A stretch of DNA of 64,000 nucleotides from Phallusia mammillata. Taxonomy: Eukaryota > Chordata > Ascidiacea > Phlebobranchia > Ascidiidae. Position 1 is the stretch's first letter. Every line of letters starts with the position of its first letter. Below are positions 44,210 through 57,900 of the stretch, piece after piece. Both the position numbers and the translations under genes were made by a program. Location: NCBI GenBank assembly GCA_003260075.1, contig QLIY01000815.1:9648-73647 (forward strand). Reading direction: 5' to 3'. Under the pieces are notes generated by a model. It saw only the letters and a list, made by a program, of their open reading frames with translations, made no database searches and had not been told where the DNA came from.

Positions 44210-44700
44210 TCTGCAAAACCTAGAGGTGAACTTGACGCAAAAAATTCAAAGCTTACTTATCGAACCTGAAGAGAATAATAATGGTTACAAAAACGAATAA
44301 ATTAGAATCGAACTAATAAATAAATGCACAAAACTTCTACATAAAATCATACTGGTGATTTACAGTGCAAAATGAAAGCAAATATTCAACGAATGTTAAA
44401 CAGGTTCTTCAAGCCGAAAAGTTTAGGCAAGTTTTTAGGAGAAAAGGACCACAAATTCGTAACTAGAGCCGGCCGTAGCTAAAAGTCCAGAAGACGATAT
44501 AAAAGCAGAACTATTTTGAGCTTCACTGCATAGGCACATGTAACTCGAATTTGTGACCATTAGGTCCATGAACTCAAAAGAAGGATTATACAAGCTCTTG
44601 GAACAATAAAATGTGATCAAGACAAAAAAGCACAAATATAATAGGAATGAAAGGTTAACTAATTGGATTGCAAACAGAAAAAAACTATTCAGTGGTACGA

Positions 44701-46470
44701 TTATTGCAGAAAGATGATTGCCAACAACAAAATGGAAAACACATGAAAGATTGTATTTGGATGAAGTACTTCGCTTCCGTTGCATAGATTGTTTTTGCAG
44801 CATTGGTACTTGCAGGCCCTTATAGAAACAAAAAGCTATAAAATTTAAATTTGATTACAAACCTGTGTGGAAGATTTTTATGGTCAGGATAACCTATAGC
44901 TACAATGCTTTATAATCTTGTTGTTTAGTATGTAAGATTTAAAACTAGGGTAATTTAGAAGTTACAACTTTAATTAAAGATACGTTTACTTTTTTGCATG
45001 ACCTGTAGTTTGGTATATTTTTTATTAAAAGTAATGAATATTAAATTTACGTACTTAATGTTGCTCTGTGAAAACGTTCCCGATAACAGAGAAGATTGAA
45101 AATAATGACCTAATAATTCTTCACAACTCTGCAAGTTACATTCCGCTGTTGTTGCACAAAGTCCCGACGAAAAAGATACTTTGAAACAAGGAAACTTTAA
45201 GATTCATCTCAAGCAGACATTATGACAACAGCTTCGAAAAGACTGACATCGAAAAATCGTGATATTGGGCAGCTTTTTATCGATTTCATGATCCGGAATT
45301 GAATCAGAGAGACAATTAGTTGTAAAACAAATGCTCTGGTAGCTCACGACTTTTCGTAATATGCCTACTTATAGTCTGATGTACGCACGTGAATCAAATT
45401 GTTTTGTGCTATATTTGTGAAAACCAGCAATCGTATGTTCAAAAAAAGTTTTGTATTTAACTTTATAGCAGTGGTTCTCAAACTTTTTCATTTTTTTCAA
45501 AACGGTCCCTTTGCCATTATTTCGAGGGCTCGCGGTCCTTAAGCCTGAATGTGTATTTTAGAAAAACGAAAGTTGATTGCAGAATTTTAGCTAGTTATGC
45601 AAAATTGCGCATAACAATGATCCAAAGACAGCATCTGAAATCACAGACAAGGCAAAAACATTACGATTGTGCGCGAAAAATTGCATTTTTGTTAATTGTC
45701 ACGCAATAAATGCTATTGTTTAGAAAGGGAGACAGTCGATTCTCAGTTCTACTTTGATTTAAACTTATTCAGTGGCACAAACTGACGCCAAAGAAAATTA
45801 TAGAATTACTTCAATCTTTTCGCGGTCACCCCAAAATTGCCTCACGGACCCCTAAACGACCGCGGACCCCAGTCTGAGAACGGCTGCTTAATAGTTTACA
45901 CTTTACACCAGTGGTTCCCAAACTATGCGCCATTAGGTGTGCCGCAAAAAATATTGAAATTAAAATCAATCAAGTAGAGTAGTAGTACCAGGTGCTTAGA
46001 CCACTAGGCCAACATGCTCCACGTCTCTGAGATGTTCAACTAGGCTATTTAACTATGAGAGTGACCTGTATAGCGGCTTTATGACCTCATAGTTAGTGCC
46101 TTTGTCAGCTAATTTGCTGTGCCATTTTAAACTGAAATAAAAAAATCAAATATATTTTTTATTCAAATGTTCAAAGTGCGCCAAATATTTTTTGTTTTTT
46201 CTAAAATGCGCCTTAAAAGAAAAAAGTTTGGGAACCACTGCTTTACACTGACATACCTTCGACTCCAAATACGGGAAGCGTGGCTTCAATTCTTGCACAG
46301 TAGGTAGTATTGGGCAGACAAGTTACTACTTCATATTCGGTTTGGTTTAATATCTTTGACCGTTGGGAATGACCTGATACGCATTTAAGGCCATCAACAG
46401 ACAAAACTACAAAAAACACAAAGAATAGGGAAAGCAGCATCAAGTTTTGGATTAAATACTGTTTCCTCAT
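44701..46470 (-). CDS. Single-domain Ly6/uPAR protein, GPI-anchored
   Basis: Three exons (46470-46257, 45178-45055, 44818-44701) join in phases 1 and 2 to 151 residues. A long hydrophobic signal peptide (about residues 1-27) is followed by one LU domain with ten cysteines (starting LKCVSG, ending QCCKNNLCN) and a short hydrophobic tail (FHVFSILLLAIIFLQ) that fits a GPI-anchor signal. The intron positions and phases equal those inside each domain of the neighbouring three-domain gene, which begins 492 bp downstream on the same strand, so the two are tandem paralogues. N-glycosylation sites (NQT, NTT, NGS) are visible. An acceptor-like AG lies 13 nt before the ATG. Two transposon insertions occupy the first intron. 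The binding partner is unknown. Confidence 0.88.
45469..45886. mobile_element. hAT-like MITE (GGTCCCTTT family)
   Basis: The element is 418 bp. Ends are CAGTGGTTCTCAAAC and, reversed, CAGCCGTTCTCAGAC. The 8-bp flanks are CTTTATAG / CTTAATAG (7 of 8). The interior matches the element at 61669-62068 in opposite orientation. It lies in intron 1 of the single-domain Ly6/uPAR gene. Confidence 0.88.
45909..46240. mobile_element. hAT-like MITE next to a splice donor
   Basis: The element is 332 bp. Ends are CAGTGGTTCCCAAAC in both orientations. Perfect 8-bp duplications CTTTACAC lie at 45901-45908 and 46241-46248. The right duplication ends 8 bases from the exon 1/intron boundary of the single-domain Ly6/uPAR gene (46257/46256). 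Confidence 0.92.
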
Positions 46471-47379
46471 ATTTATTACATTCCTGTCAAATAAAAACAG
46501 TATTAGATACCACTGGCCTATTTGTTTCTTGTTTTGGTGCTAATTTACATTTTTTAAGAATACGGAACGACATTAGCGACAATTCGGACTGAAATCGAGT
46601 CGTCAACAAAATGGTTTACGTATGGGTAACAGTAACTCTGCCATACGGTAACTTAACATTACCAAAGATTTTAGGCAACTTAAGAAAAACATTTCATATT
46701 TAAATTGTTGTCACCGAGCCCTTGCTTTATCATCATAGTTTTTTTTTGAGTAAATTTGTAAGTTATAATTGATCGAAATAGTTTCGTCAATAGTATAGGT
46801 GACTTCAAAAAATCTTTGTCTGAGTCGATAAAACTTCCATAGTTAAAAATAAAAATGTTAGAATGGACAAACGAAATCGCAAATTTTTTTTATCAAGATG
46901 AAAAAATGGCACAAAACACCAATCAAATAAATATAAATTGATATTAAAAAAGTAAAACAGATATTTATTCAGGAAAGTGCAATATTTAAAATGACATATA
47001 GTCCGATAACAACACAACTCGGAATAAAAACGTGTGACGAAACAATGCAAAAATGTCAACTACAAAATTGTCTGTTAATCACGTGATTATGCATTGACAT
47101 ATAGCGCTGATATTTAGCTGTAAAGTCCCCAAGCCACGTTTTAATTGCTATGCAGACAGAAAATAAACATATACTGATATATAGCTGTTGCACTAAATTC
47201 CAAATTAAAAAACGTGCTTGACTCTGGAAATATGTACGACTGATCTGTTTATTACGTCTCCCCTTGCAAAACAGCTCTATATCTCTGACTCTGACATATA
47301 GAACAGTTGTTCGCAGATTTTTAAGCTTTTTTTAATAACGGTCTTTTCCGAAAGTAATTATACATCAGCTGAACAAAAG

Positions 47380-47700
47380 CTGCTGGATGTAGCAATTATA
47401 AGTTAATTTGTTTCTTGCGAAAGAATACTACAACAGCATGAATGATAAATTTTGCTTAGTTTCGTATAATTCAAAGGCAATTTATTACATCACAAACAAG
47501 ACTAAAACAACCGAAGACGCTTTGCGCGAACAATCGCCGTTCCCTAAAATGTTAAGGACCACATCATGTTGGCTCATTTACTTGTCTTTTTTTCTAACAC
47601 ACTTGCAAGATCTAATGTTACAAAAGATTGTAAAAACATCAAACTTCTTGCGGTCCCTTGGTTTTGCTTAGCTGACCCCTAAGGGACCGCGGACGCTGTA
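47380..47700. mobile_element. Degenerate hAT-like copy
   Basis: Words shared with the 15256-15660 element occur in order: TTCTTGCGAAAG, TTTCGTATAATT, CACAAACAAGAC, GCGCGAACAATCG. Near the right side is GGGACCGCGGACGCTGTA. Left end and target duplication are not recognisable. Confidence 0.55.
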
Positions 47701-49890
47701 CTAGAACATGTCGGATTTACCTCCGTTACCAACTGCCTCAGTTTACTATGCATTTTTATCCATCACAACAAATGGTCCAAATGTACTGCACCAAAATAGG
47801 CATTAAAATATTTTTGGACTGTTAAGATTAAAGTTTATAAATGTCACTTACTACATTTAACGGGACTAAAAATGACTATACTCTTCGTACTAAGTAAACA
47901 ACGTACAGTTTGAACAATCACGACCGTAACGGCACACATTTAAATCATCTTTACAAACTTTACTGGTAATTGATGGCAGATAGGCAAAAAGGTCAGACAC
48001 GAAATGCCTCGAAAACTGACTGAATGTCAAACAACTTTGAATGCAAGCTAGTAGTATATTTGAAACTATTGCATATGCCCTTGTTTTATACAGAAAAAAT
48101 CCTAATATAAAATTTTATGTGGTTAGCCAATATTTTAAATCATATCTAATAATAACATATAGGCCTACATGCCATTTTAAACGATGTAACTTCTCTAGGA
48201 CATCATTTTTTTAACTGCCCAGATCAGAGCACATTGCGTGTACTCATTTACCTGAAAAGCAAGCAAGTATTTGAAACAACCTTGTTCCATTTAAAAACTT
48301 CAACCTACCAGTTTTATACACAACGTATTGTAATCTACCTAAAACGAACCTTCTATGACCACAGGCCTGCAGTTACCACGTTTTTGTTTTCGTTGCATTG
48401 CAATCATACCATACAGTCGCCAATTACAGAACAAACTCAATTGCCATGTTCTATGTGATGTTCATTGCTACATGGGTAATTGTTAACAGTATGGTAGTAA
48501 AAACATAGTAAAAACATAAGTTCATTTGTCAATATCGGTTTATTAAAAAATAATTTACAGTTAGGCTACTGATTGCGATTACAAAAAACTTTTTCACTGA
48601 CGTTTGAACAATCTACCACACGCACAAAAAACTTACTCTTTCACTGACGCTTTTTTGCTTTGTTGCATTTACACTTTACTAAAATTTAACTTACACCTTT
48701 GCTCTGTTTACCTCTTCAAATGCAAACTTGCCTGCGGTGTGTAATTATAATTGTTTTTACTCCGCCGTCGTTTCGTTTATGGCACTAATTTTGTACCCAG
48801 GTGCTCTCGCGCAATTAAAGCTAAACAACTAAACAAGTGGCCGAGTGTTAGTCGGATATTTTCTTCTGAATTATTTATATTTAACGTCTGTTTCGCGCAA
48901 CACGTAACTTTGATATTTATGGTTGAAATCGCTGTTGGTTTGTAAACTGACATCCTAATTTGTTTAAACTGTTTGAAACTTTCCATTCACCAATATATGA
49001 CCAAATTATAGGACAAAGTTAAACATTTTTATTAAAAAGTAACACTTACAAGGGAACATGCCCGGGGCATTGTCAACTTGTTTCAACATTTAGTTTATGG
49101 CACGTCGTTCAGAAGAATGGTAACGGCCACTTGTTCTAGTTTTAGCCTCATGAACTACTGAATTACAGTTTTTGTGCTTTTGGTAAAAGTGCATTAAACG
49201 TAATGTGGTCGTCAGTAATTTTCATAGCTTGTATCCCACTGTTTTACACTTAAAATGACTTAAATGTGAGAACAATTTCATGCATTAAGTCCCATAACCG
49301 GGGACTGTATTCAAACTCAATCAACCTTTTAGTTGTCCGCTGTTAATCATGTCGAAATTTCAAAATTCTTAAAAAATCCTAAACTTTTAACTAACAACAT
49401 GTTACATAACGATCAACATAAACATCAACTTAAAGCACAATATTTTGCACGATTTACAAAAAAATCGTTAAAATCTTTTCAAATCGCGTACTTAACAGGC
49501 TCAATTTTAAAATATATCCAGACCTTAGACAACTTTTCGAAATTATTCTGTCAAATCACAATCTCCATTACTACAAATGTCGGGGCATCCTGCACAGGCG
49601 TGGTGGTTATGATTGCGTCACGTCTCAACACATCAGATCCCATCCCGGTTCGATTTGTCATGTTGATTGACATTACTTCGGAATCGTGACAGTATCGTCT
49701 GATATCTGACACTTACGGAAATATGACAGCTATGTACGTCATTATAATTTGACTTACCAGAAGGTCTTTATGTGATTTCAATGTGAGTGACAAGAATCAC
49801 ATGATTGTATGTTACAATAACTGGTAAATTTTCATCCAGCTGCTATAATCTATATACTGATGCACCGTACCCACCTTAAAAGGTCTAGGA

Positions 49891-50376
49891 CAGGGTTCCC
49901 AACCTGTGGTACGCGTACCACTAGTGGTACGCGAAGGTTTTTCAGGTGGTACGCGAGTAGATTCTGTTTTTTTCCAAAATCTTGATTTACAACTTCATAT
50001 TTTGTTTGTCTGGGTTTTTTTTTACCAAAATTATTTCCCCAAGCCTATTCTCATTGTTACGTAACTCCTCCAGCTGTTTCGTATCATTGCGATCTTCAAA
50101 ATACAGGCCATGTCAATTGTCAACAAGAAGCACAGTTGCTTTGAAAAAACGTTCAACGCTGTTGGACAGAAGGCGTTAATTGTCTCAAGCAGCGAAAATG
50201 CATACAACAAAAATCTCATTAAAGTTGTGATGCTTTGGTGTTATTTTAGTAGGACAATATTATTCTTCTCCATTAAATATGATTCGATCAAATTAGTTGT
50301 TCTGTACAAAGTGGTACGCGTTGCAGTACAGAGCGTCCAAGTGGTACGAGATCGTGAAAAGGTTGGAAACCCAATG
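49891..50376. mobile_element. hAT-like MITE with GTGGTACGCG motifs
   Basis: The element is 486 bp. Ends are CAGGGTTCCCAACC and, reversed, CATTGGGTTTCCAACC. Perfect 8-bp duplications GTCTAGGA lie at 49883-49890 and 50377-50384. GTGGTACGCG is repeated near both ends. Confidence 0.9.
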
Positions 50377-53254
50377 GTCTAGGAAGAAACCAAATGTCTA
50401 AAAGTCAGCCGAACCTAAAACTAAAAACAAATATTAAAAAAAAACTACAAACATTTAGCAATGAAAACGCATAAATTGGTTTTTCATCCCTGGGATATTT
50501 GGGCAAAATGTTTCAAAGCATTTAACCTGAAAAATTATACGGCCAAGTAACGAACGCGGACCGGTGCGGGACCGCGACCCGGCGGCTGCCGACCACCGCT
50601 AAATGTGTAAATAACTGAATCATATGTTGTTAACGCAACCGTTTATTAAACTCAAAACGATAAATTGAAAGTGTGATTGACTTTGTTGAATAACACTACA
50701 ATACCTTCAATCGGCATAAACTTTGGATGTATATGTAGTGCTCAATTGCCCATTTTCAGCTAGGTCATACACTATATGAAGATTACCCTAATTTTTTCTA
50801 TGAGGTTACTCTCGTTTCTCGTACCTCCCATTTATTACATACGGGTTGTAGAAAAAGTCTTCAGACAACGAGCTGTTAATTTGCGCTATGTTAACAATAA
50901 GGCTTAATGTCGAAACTCATTTGTTTCATATTTTTTTGTGGGGATTTCAAGAAAATCCACCAGTTTATTTACAGCTCTCATTGCAAAAATTCCATAAATC
51001 AAAAAACAATGCCGCATGTGCATTAAGTCAATGGACCAGACAAGATTGACTTTAATAAAGAAGAATCATAGTTCGCGACAAAAATGGACACCATGAAATC
51101 GCAGCAGACGGCTGAGGAAAAATTTCGAAGAAAAAGAAACGAATTTCGGCACACAATGATGCGTTTGTCACAATAAATATTCTGTCTGCTGACGTCACAT
51201 CTTGCATAACCGACTTTTCCAAAACCTCGAGTGGGGATATTTTGAATAAAGGTCAAACCACGTGATCACCAAACGCCTGACATATCACACTGAAGTCACC
51301 TAATCCTAGTAGAACTCCCCGTCAAAATTCAACATTTTCAAAAACTACCCATCACGCAATACGTAAATTCGTAAATTCGTATTAGAGTTTTGATTTTTAA
51401 GTTGTTCAAAAGGCAAAAACTTGTGTTACAAAACCCGTGGTTCAGTTGTAGCTGTTTTGATCGCAGGCCAGGTTAATGTTCTGATGTTTTCTTTGTTTGT
51501 TATCAGATCAAACAATAAGGTCTTGAGGATTTTTGTCACATACAACTTTTGGTCCGTGCAACGAGCGAAACTACATTTTCATTCCAGACACTTGTCCTAT
51601 CACTTTGCCTCATTGTTCCAAAAATGTCACGGAAATGGATCACCTTTAAAAAATTGGCTGGAAAATTATTTAGCGATCTCAAACTATGAAAGTCAATAGG
51701 ACACAAGAGCACTGTCTCAGATTTTTGTACAAAATGATACTTTGGGTAAAATAAAACTTTTGTAAAAATCATGTTTTTTGCCGAGGTGTTGTTTTTATAA
51801 TAAACTTTTAAATACACAATTGTAAGATTTTTTTCCTAATTTTTAAATTAATTAATAATATGTATGAGGTAACTCATGTTGGTAACGCGTATAGGCTAAA
51901 CTCTTTCTGTCAGGGTGTAACACGTGTTTGTAGACAAAAACTTGAGATAAAAATGTGTCTTTCGCAGTGGGCGTTATGCCATATTGTCAACTAATGTTAG
52001 TTTCCAGACATGCGATTGGCATGTTTAACGCTGACCGTATGTGGTATACGTTGTTAACTGAAAATAATCATCATCAAATATGGATGTGTGGTCACTGACG
52101 GTCAGTTAAGGTCAAACAGACAACATTATGTGTCTGCTGCCTTACTGTTAAGTGGTAACACAAAACAAGTTAAATTAATCATTAGTGAATTGGCCGCATT
52201 TTGATTCAAACACAACGAGCGTGCAAGAAAATCAGGAGTCGGCGATGACAAACATTTTCCAGCGCGTTTTGCTGCCAAACGCAAACAGAGCATTAAATAT
52301 TAAAATGTTTACAATATGCCATTTAAACTCATGGTAATTTAAACGATTGTTTGCACAGATAACACACAGCTGCTAGTTTGGACTGGCGGTCAATTTTTAA
52401 ATATTTCTGCAAAATGGAATTGATTCTGTGCGAATAGTTTGTTGACTGTTTTGAATAAGATTGTCCACGTAACAGTTCTCGTCAAACATAGTATTCCACA
52501 CAATGCAAAACAACAAATCGTGTCCGAGTGACAAAGCTACAAAGAAATCGTGATTTCCATCAGCACGAATTTATTCTGTTTTCACCCCATAACAAATCTG
52601 CACAGGAAATTGTAATTACTCTCTCAGAGTGAAGGACTTTTATAAACATAAGATATCGATGTTTTGGGTAGCTAACTGCATGGGTAGGTGCGACGAACGC
52701 CCTATTGCAATGTATACAAATACACAATATTCAATTTTTGTTGTTTTCGGACTGTTCCTTTTTTAATTTATAAATCGGCTCCACCAGCTTTTTTTTTGTC
52801 CGTGCTATGCCTTGTACCTGCAAATGGTTAATAATTCAAGCAATTTGGCGGAACTTGGGCAACACCCAGTGGCAAACAATGCTGAAACGTTTCGAAATAA
52901 ATGTGGGTCTAACGCCAAGTATTCTAACGTCCAGTTGTAAATTCAAGAACTTTTTATGGATTTGTAAGTTTCTAAATCTTCCAATCTAAAAACTCGTCTT
53001 TTATTTGTCGTTCAGTGACCAACTCAAACGGTCAATTTTTGGTGAAATTACTACAAGGTTTTGCACTTAATTGCTGTCGAGTTTATGACTGTCTAAACCA
53101 CGTTAAACAAACATATGTTAGTGATTTGCAAATGAAATGGAAGATCAAATATGTTAATTCAGGTAATCTATGGCAAATACCTTAATTCTTTTTTTTTAAT
53201 TTTATAACTTCAAAGTTAAGTTTAAAAAGTGTGAGAATCAACCTATGTTCGAAA

Positions 53255-53650
53255 ATTTTTGCTAGTCGGTTTTATCACAAAAGTCATATGATTCAGCCGC
53301 TTCTGTTACAAAAAGTTCATTGACAGTAACCAGTAATGCTAACCGGTTCGCTGATCTCATAAAAGTCAATTGACAGTAACCAGTAATGCTAACTGGTTCG
53401 CTGATCTCATAAAATTTCGAGTGGACGGTTCTATAGAACCGGTACGAACCGGCTGAATCCCAACAGTGTTTGTATTTAGTAATTATTATCACATACAGTT
53501 CTATGGAAACGGCTGAATCTCACCACTGCATTTAGTATTGCAGAGTCAGTCAGGACCGGTGGGAAAAAGGGGGGGGGGAGTTCTATAGAAACGGCTGAAT
53601 CCCACCACTGCATTTAGTATTGCAGAGTCAGTCAGGACCGGTGGGAAAAA
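53255..53650. repeat. Rearranged MITE with two tandem duplications
   Basis: Sequence related to the 40771-40950 MITE carries a 45-bp block duplicated with a 50-bp period (53320-53364 and 53370-53414). To the right, a block starting AGTTCTAT is duplicated with an 82-bp period (53497 and 53579), its units separated by a G run. The end motif GGCTGAATC(C/T)CACCACTG is present in both later units. Confidence 0.75.
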
Positions 53651-54987
53651 ATTCTCACCGCGTTTGCGAATTTCTCGGAATGCGCCAATCACTCATGTAC
53701 AGCGATAGCTATCGTGGACCTCCCTGGTGTACAACATCTGTTGTTTAACCAGATTCATATGATGCAAGAGAGTTCGCTTTTTGAGGGAGATTTCGTTCAC
53801 AAATGTCCATGAATAAAAAACAAACAAATGACATTTGAATTTGCTTGTTTCTACTGCGATAGATCTAAAATAAAAGTTGTGTTGATCTTCATTTGTTTCT
53901 ACGCTTTGCGTGTAGAAACGATGGCATATTAAGTGAGCAAAAAGCGTTTCTCAGTATTTTCAAGTCTTGACCATTTATTAAATGGCATTAAAGCCTCAAC
54001 ATAACCATTATATACTCAAAGAAAACGTAATAGAAAATCGGAATGTGTTTTAAAGATTATATAAATGCTGTGGTGGTTCTTGGAGTTGAGACACACTCGT
54101 TGATGTTGACTTAATAACATTTTGGCAAAACCGTTGATAAAATATAATAAACTTAAAACAAACATTGGGCTCCACTGTGTTTAGAATTGTATCGCTATGA
54201 TTTTTATGAAGGAAACATAATGTCGGGTTAAAGGAACTACCAAAACTAACTGATGTGCATTGTCGGATTTGAAGCAAGAAAAAAGTATTTTTCCAAACAT
54301 TCATTTTTACTCCCTAACCGATCATGTGCCCATTTGAGACACATGTAGCTGCAATCAATTTGTAACCAGCAACATCGCACACCAGGTGCAAAGCTGTTCA
54401 GCTGCGCGATATCTCATCTGAACGATGTCACACAAAATGTGGTTTACCAACAGTCAACATCAGCACTATTTAAACTTACTTACTCTTATCGATTCAAGTG
54501 CAAAGTCTAGAATTGCATTGCAATGAGCACCGGACTGCGAGAAACCGCACGTTATATGGTGCTAAGTGTTGTTGCTTATAAACAGGGCACTGTTTCGGTG
54601 CATTTAGCCCGCGCCAAATGTAGATCAGGGGGTTGGATAGGAATTGGTTACACCTAAAAAGTGCGAAACAAGAAAATTGTAATCTAAATTGAACTGTTCT
54701 ATTAAGCATTGGAATTGTTTTGTTGAAGTGTCGTACTGAGCATTGGAATTGTTTAGAGGCTTGCGTAAACACGTTTTAGCTCACTATCTATTATGCACTG
54801 TAGAGCTAAACGGTGATTAGACAAACGTTTCATAATTGCATTTCCCAGAACATGATGTGTGACCTAAAGCGCAAAAACAAAACAAATGCAAATCAAATAT
54901 AGGCTGTACGTGAGATTGTTCATAAGATACTGACATGTAAAACACACATTGGTTGTGTCATCTTTCAGTTTCTTGAAACTTCTAGTC

Positions 54988-57900
54988 ATGAGGTTTAATA
55001 CAGAAAATTCTGGTTCACTTTTGAAAACAAACAGAACAAAATGTGCACAATATAGTGCAAGGAAGAAAGACGAGGGAAGAAGTATTGTGGAATGTAAATC
55101 GGTAAGTTCGTGTCAGAAAATATTTTAGTGTGCTTTATTTGTACGACTTTCAACCCAAAAATGAAAGAATAAAAATATAAGATCAATCTATTTTTCCTCC
55201 TTTGCGTTTTTGTACCGTAATTATCCAAATGATGCTACGATGTTTCACACCAAACATTATGAAACTGATTTCACTCTGCTCAGTTTCGCCCATTGAATTT
55301 AACTAAATATAACATGCGCGACGTAGGCTACAGTAATGACCTATTAAAACTTTTGTAATTCCTAAGTTTGAAAAAAATGCTTACTATTTAAACGATATCA
55401 CAAGTGAAGTAGAAATCTTAGGAATTTGAACTTAAATACGCTAATAAACGATGGAAATGATTGGGGTTAGTAAAATTTAGAAAGACGCATTCATTTTATC
55501 ATTAAAAGGGGCACAGATTTAATATTTATGGTCAACACACAATATGCCTCTTGATTATATCTTTTCTGTCAATAAACTCGTATTTTCGTATTGTTTAGAC
55601 TTGCAAAGCAAGCTGGCAAGACGTTGATAGAGTTGTAAGAAAGATAACTTCACTTGGTGAGTCAAATTACCTAAACCCAAGAAAGCCAGTTTTGTTTTAT
55701 TTTGAAAGTGATTACCCAAAGTTTTGCTGATATTTTGACCCTGTTTTAGTATTTAAATTATGTTTCTATTTTTCTTTGGTGTATTCTGTTATGGAACCTG
55801 AAGGTAGATTTCTCAGTACATCAATAAAGTTGGCTTGAGCAAAACATTTGTAAGTTTACTGGTTATGTTACATCACGGCGAGATTTGATTTACTCTGCAT
55901 GTACCAAGAGCGAGTTGTTGGTGACAATCTGTTGCACAAATGTTCATCTTGCTCAATCAAATGCACAAATTACTAGTAAACTAATGCAAGTGTCCCAAAC
56001 TCAGGTTGCTTCGACAACGACCATTACCGATCTCAATGCAGCGACAATTCCTGCAAATCCTTTCATCGAGAGGAACTTCGATCCGATGAGCAGAAGCAAC
56101 GTGAACTTGATCCCGGTTCAAACTCAAAATTACACGTCAATATTTGTTGCTGTTCGGGAGAGATGTGCAACTCCGATCTGCAACCACGTTATCAACCGAA
56201 TCGTGTCGCTACATCCACACAAAACACAGAACCTTCACCACAAGGTGCGCACCGTTTGGATTCAACTTTGGCGGACTCTGCTTTTCCAGGTACGTGTTAA
56301 AAACAAGTGAATCTTGCCACAACCGGTGTGTGATAAAATAGAGGTCCGAGTCATATTCAAAGTATTATACTAACCTGGATTTAAGACAAATAAGTTATAA
56401 AATTTGATTAAAATTACAGTAGCGCAAACATTATTTTCACTTTACGATGACAGTACCTGCAAAACCGATTTTTTTCCTTAAATACATCCATTTTTGCACA
56501 GATCCATTTGTTTACTGATTTTTTTTACTGTAATGCTAAAACATATGCCTACAAGGCTCAAGGATAACTTTGAACTGTCCTGACATGTCGGGTAAATGAT
56601 TGAAATTGACGTGTGTTTGTACATATGTTTACAACCGTATAAGTGCTGACATGTGTTCTCTGTCTTTTTCTTAATTATTTTACTTTTTTGTTTTCTTTGT
56701 CTGCGCGATGTCCTCGCAAAACAATTTTAGCAAATGTTGGAAACAAAGTTTTAGCTTGTAAGTGTGGTTTAACGGTAGACATATTTGAAAATAATTTAAG
56801 AACGAGGAAACGTGAAAGAGGAACGTTACGTATTACGTCACAACATGTTTGTTAAGACGTCATGTGTCATTTACTGACTGTAGCAACATATCAAGTACCA
56901 TTTTACCAACCCACAAAAAGCAAAAACTTGTTTAAAGTTTGAATTTCTTGAATTTTCAATCAATTTTGTAGATCCAGCCATGCAGTATTCGCCGATTTGG
57001 ATTGTATTGGCGGCATGTGGAATTATTCTGGGAATAATCGGCTACGTTATCAAGCGAGGTTCGCTGGCAATGAATAGTTCACTTTTGAATTGCATGAGTT
57101 ATGGTTAAATTGTTATTTTTAGCTTATTTCCAAGATTCGGGAGATTCCAATCTGAGAGTAAAAAGACTGGGAAGAATTTGCCGGTAAGTTATGACACCAA
57201 AATCACATCACTAACTGTTTGTGATATTTGCTTGTGCATTAACGGTTTTTAAACATTTGAAGCAACAAATTAATAATTTGCAGTGATCAATGTCCAACCA
57301 AGTTTACCGGGCCGAATTACATCGACAATGTGCAAACAAAAGTGGAAGAAAGGTAGTGATTACTTCGTCGTTCATAATGTCGAAACATTACATACATTGT
57401 AGACTTTAATCACGGTATAGGATGTCTGACTTACATGATAAGTTAATACTTGCATGTACTGATTGGTTAACCACGTGTTTTTTGCTGTTTTACATTGTTC
57501 TGTTTGAAACTGTGCTTCTTGTCAATTCAGTTTACAATGCAATCTTGATTGTGGGCAGAAAAATGAAGTTCAAATCGAAATTTCGTTTCGACAACTGCTC
57601 GGTCAAGGAAAATTCGGGTGGGTAAAGTTTGTTTCGCATGATCCAGTAATTACACCTGATACATTTTGGACCAACTTTGTTGCAAAAAACGACCACGACG
57701 ATATCTGTTGAAAGCATGACTTGATATGAAAGAGTAAAATGTCCTTTTTGCTTTTAAGGGATTATCAGAAGGCAATAAAAATTATTTAAAGCAACAAAAT
57801 TACCATTGAACTGTAATAAAACGTGCTTGTAGTATTTAATGTCTTACAACAATAGGGGAGAAAGAACGATAAATTGCGCCTGTAATTAAAACTGGTACGC

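Larger units (their letters stand above)
46471..54968. other. Long intergenic stretch
   Basis: This span holds a hAT-like element at 49891-50376, a degenerate hAT-like copy at about 47380-47700, and rearranged MITE sequence at 53255-53650. Otherwise I see only isolated short frames. A tRNA-like fragment with GGTTCGATTT near 49650 may be SINE debris. The signal-peptide exon of the receptor gene probably lies near the right edge but was not found. Confidence 0.45.

Noticed and set aside
57618-57717. Read-through of the glycine-loop exon of the receptor, giving WVKFVSHDP...FVAKN, which mimics a beta-3 lysine.
   Set aside because: The frame stops at a TGA and cannot join the next exon without creating a stop. 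Splicing at GTGGGT (57618) to an exon at 58013-58062 gives GQGKFGTVYLV and a lysine at the right spacing, with matching phases on both sides.
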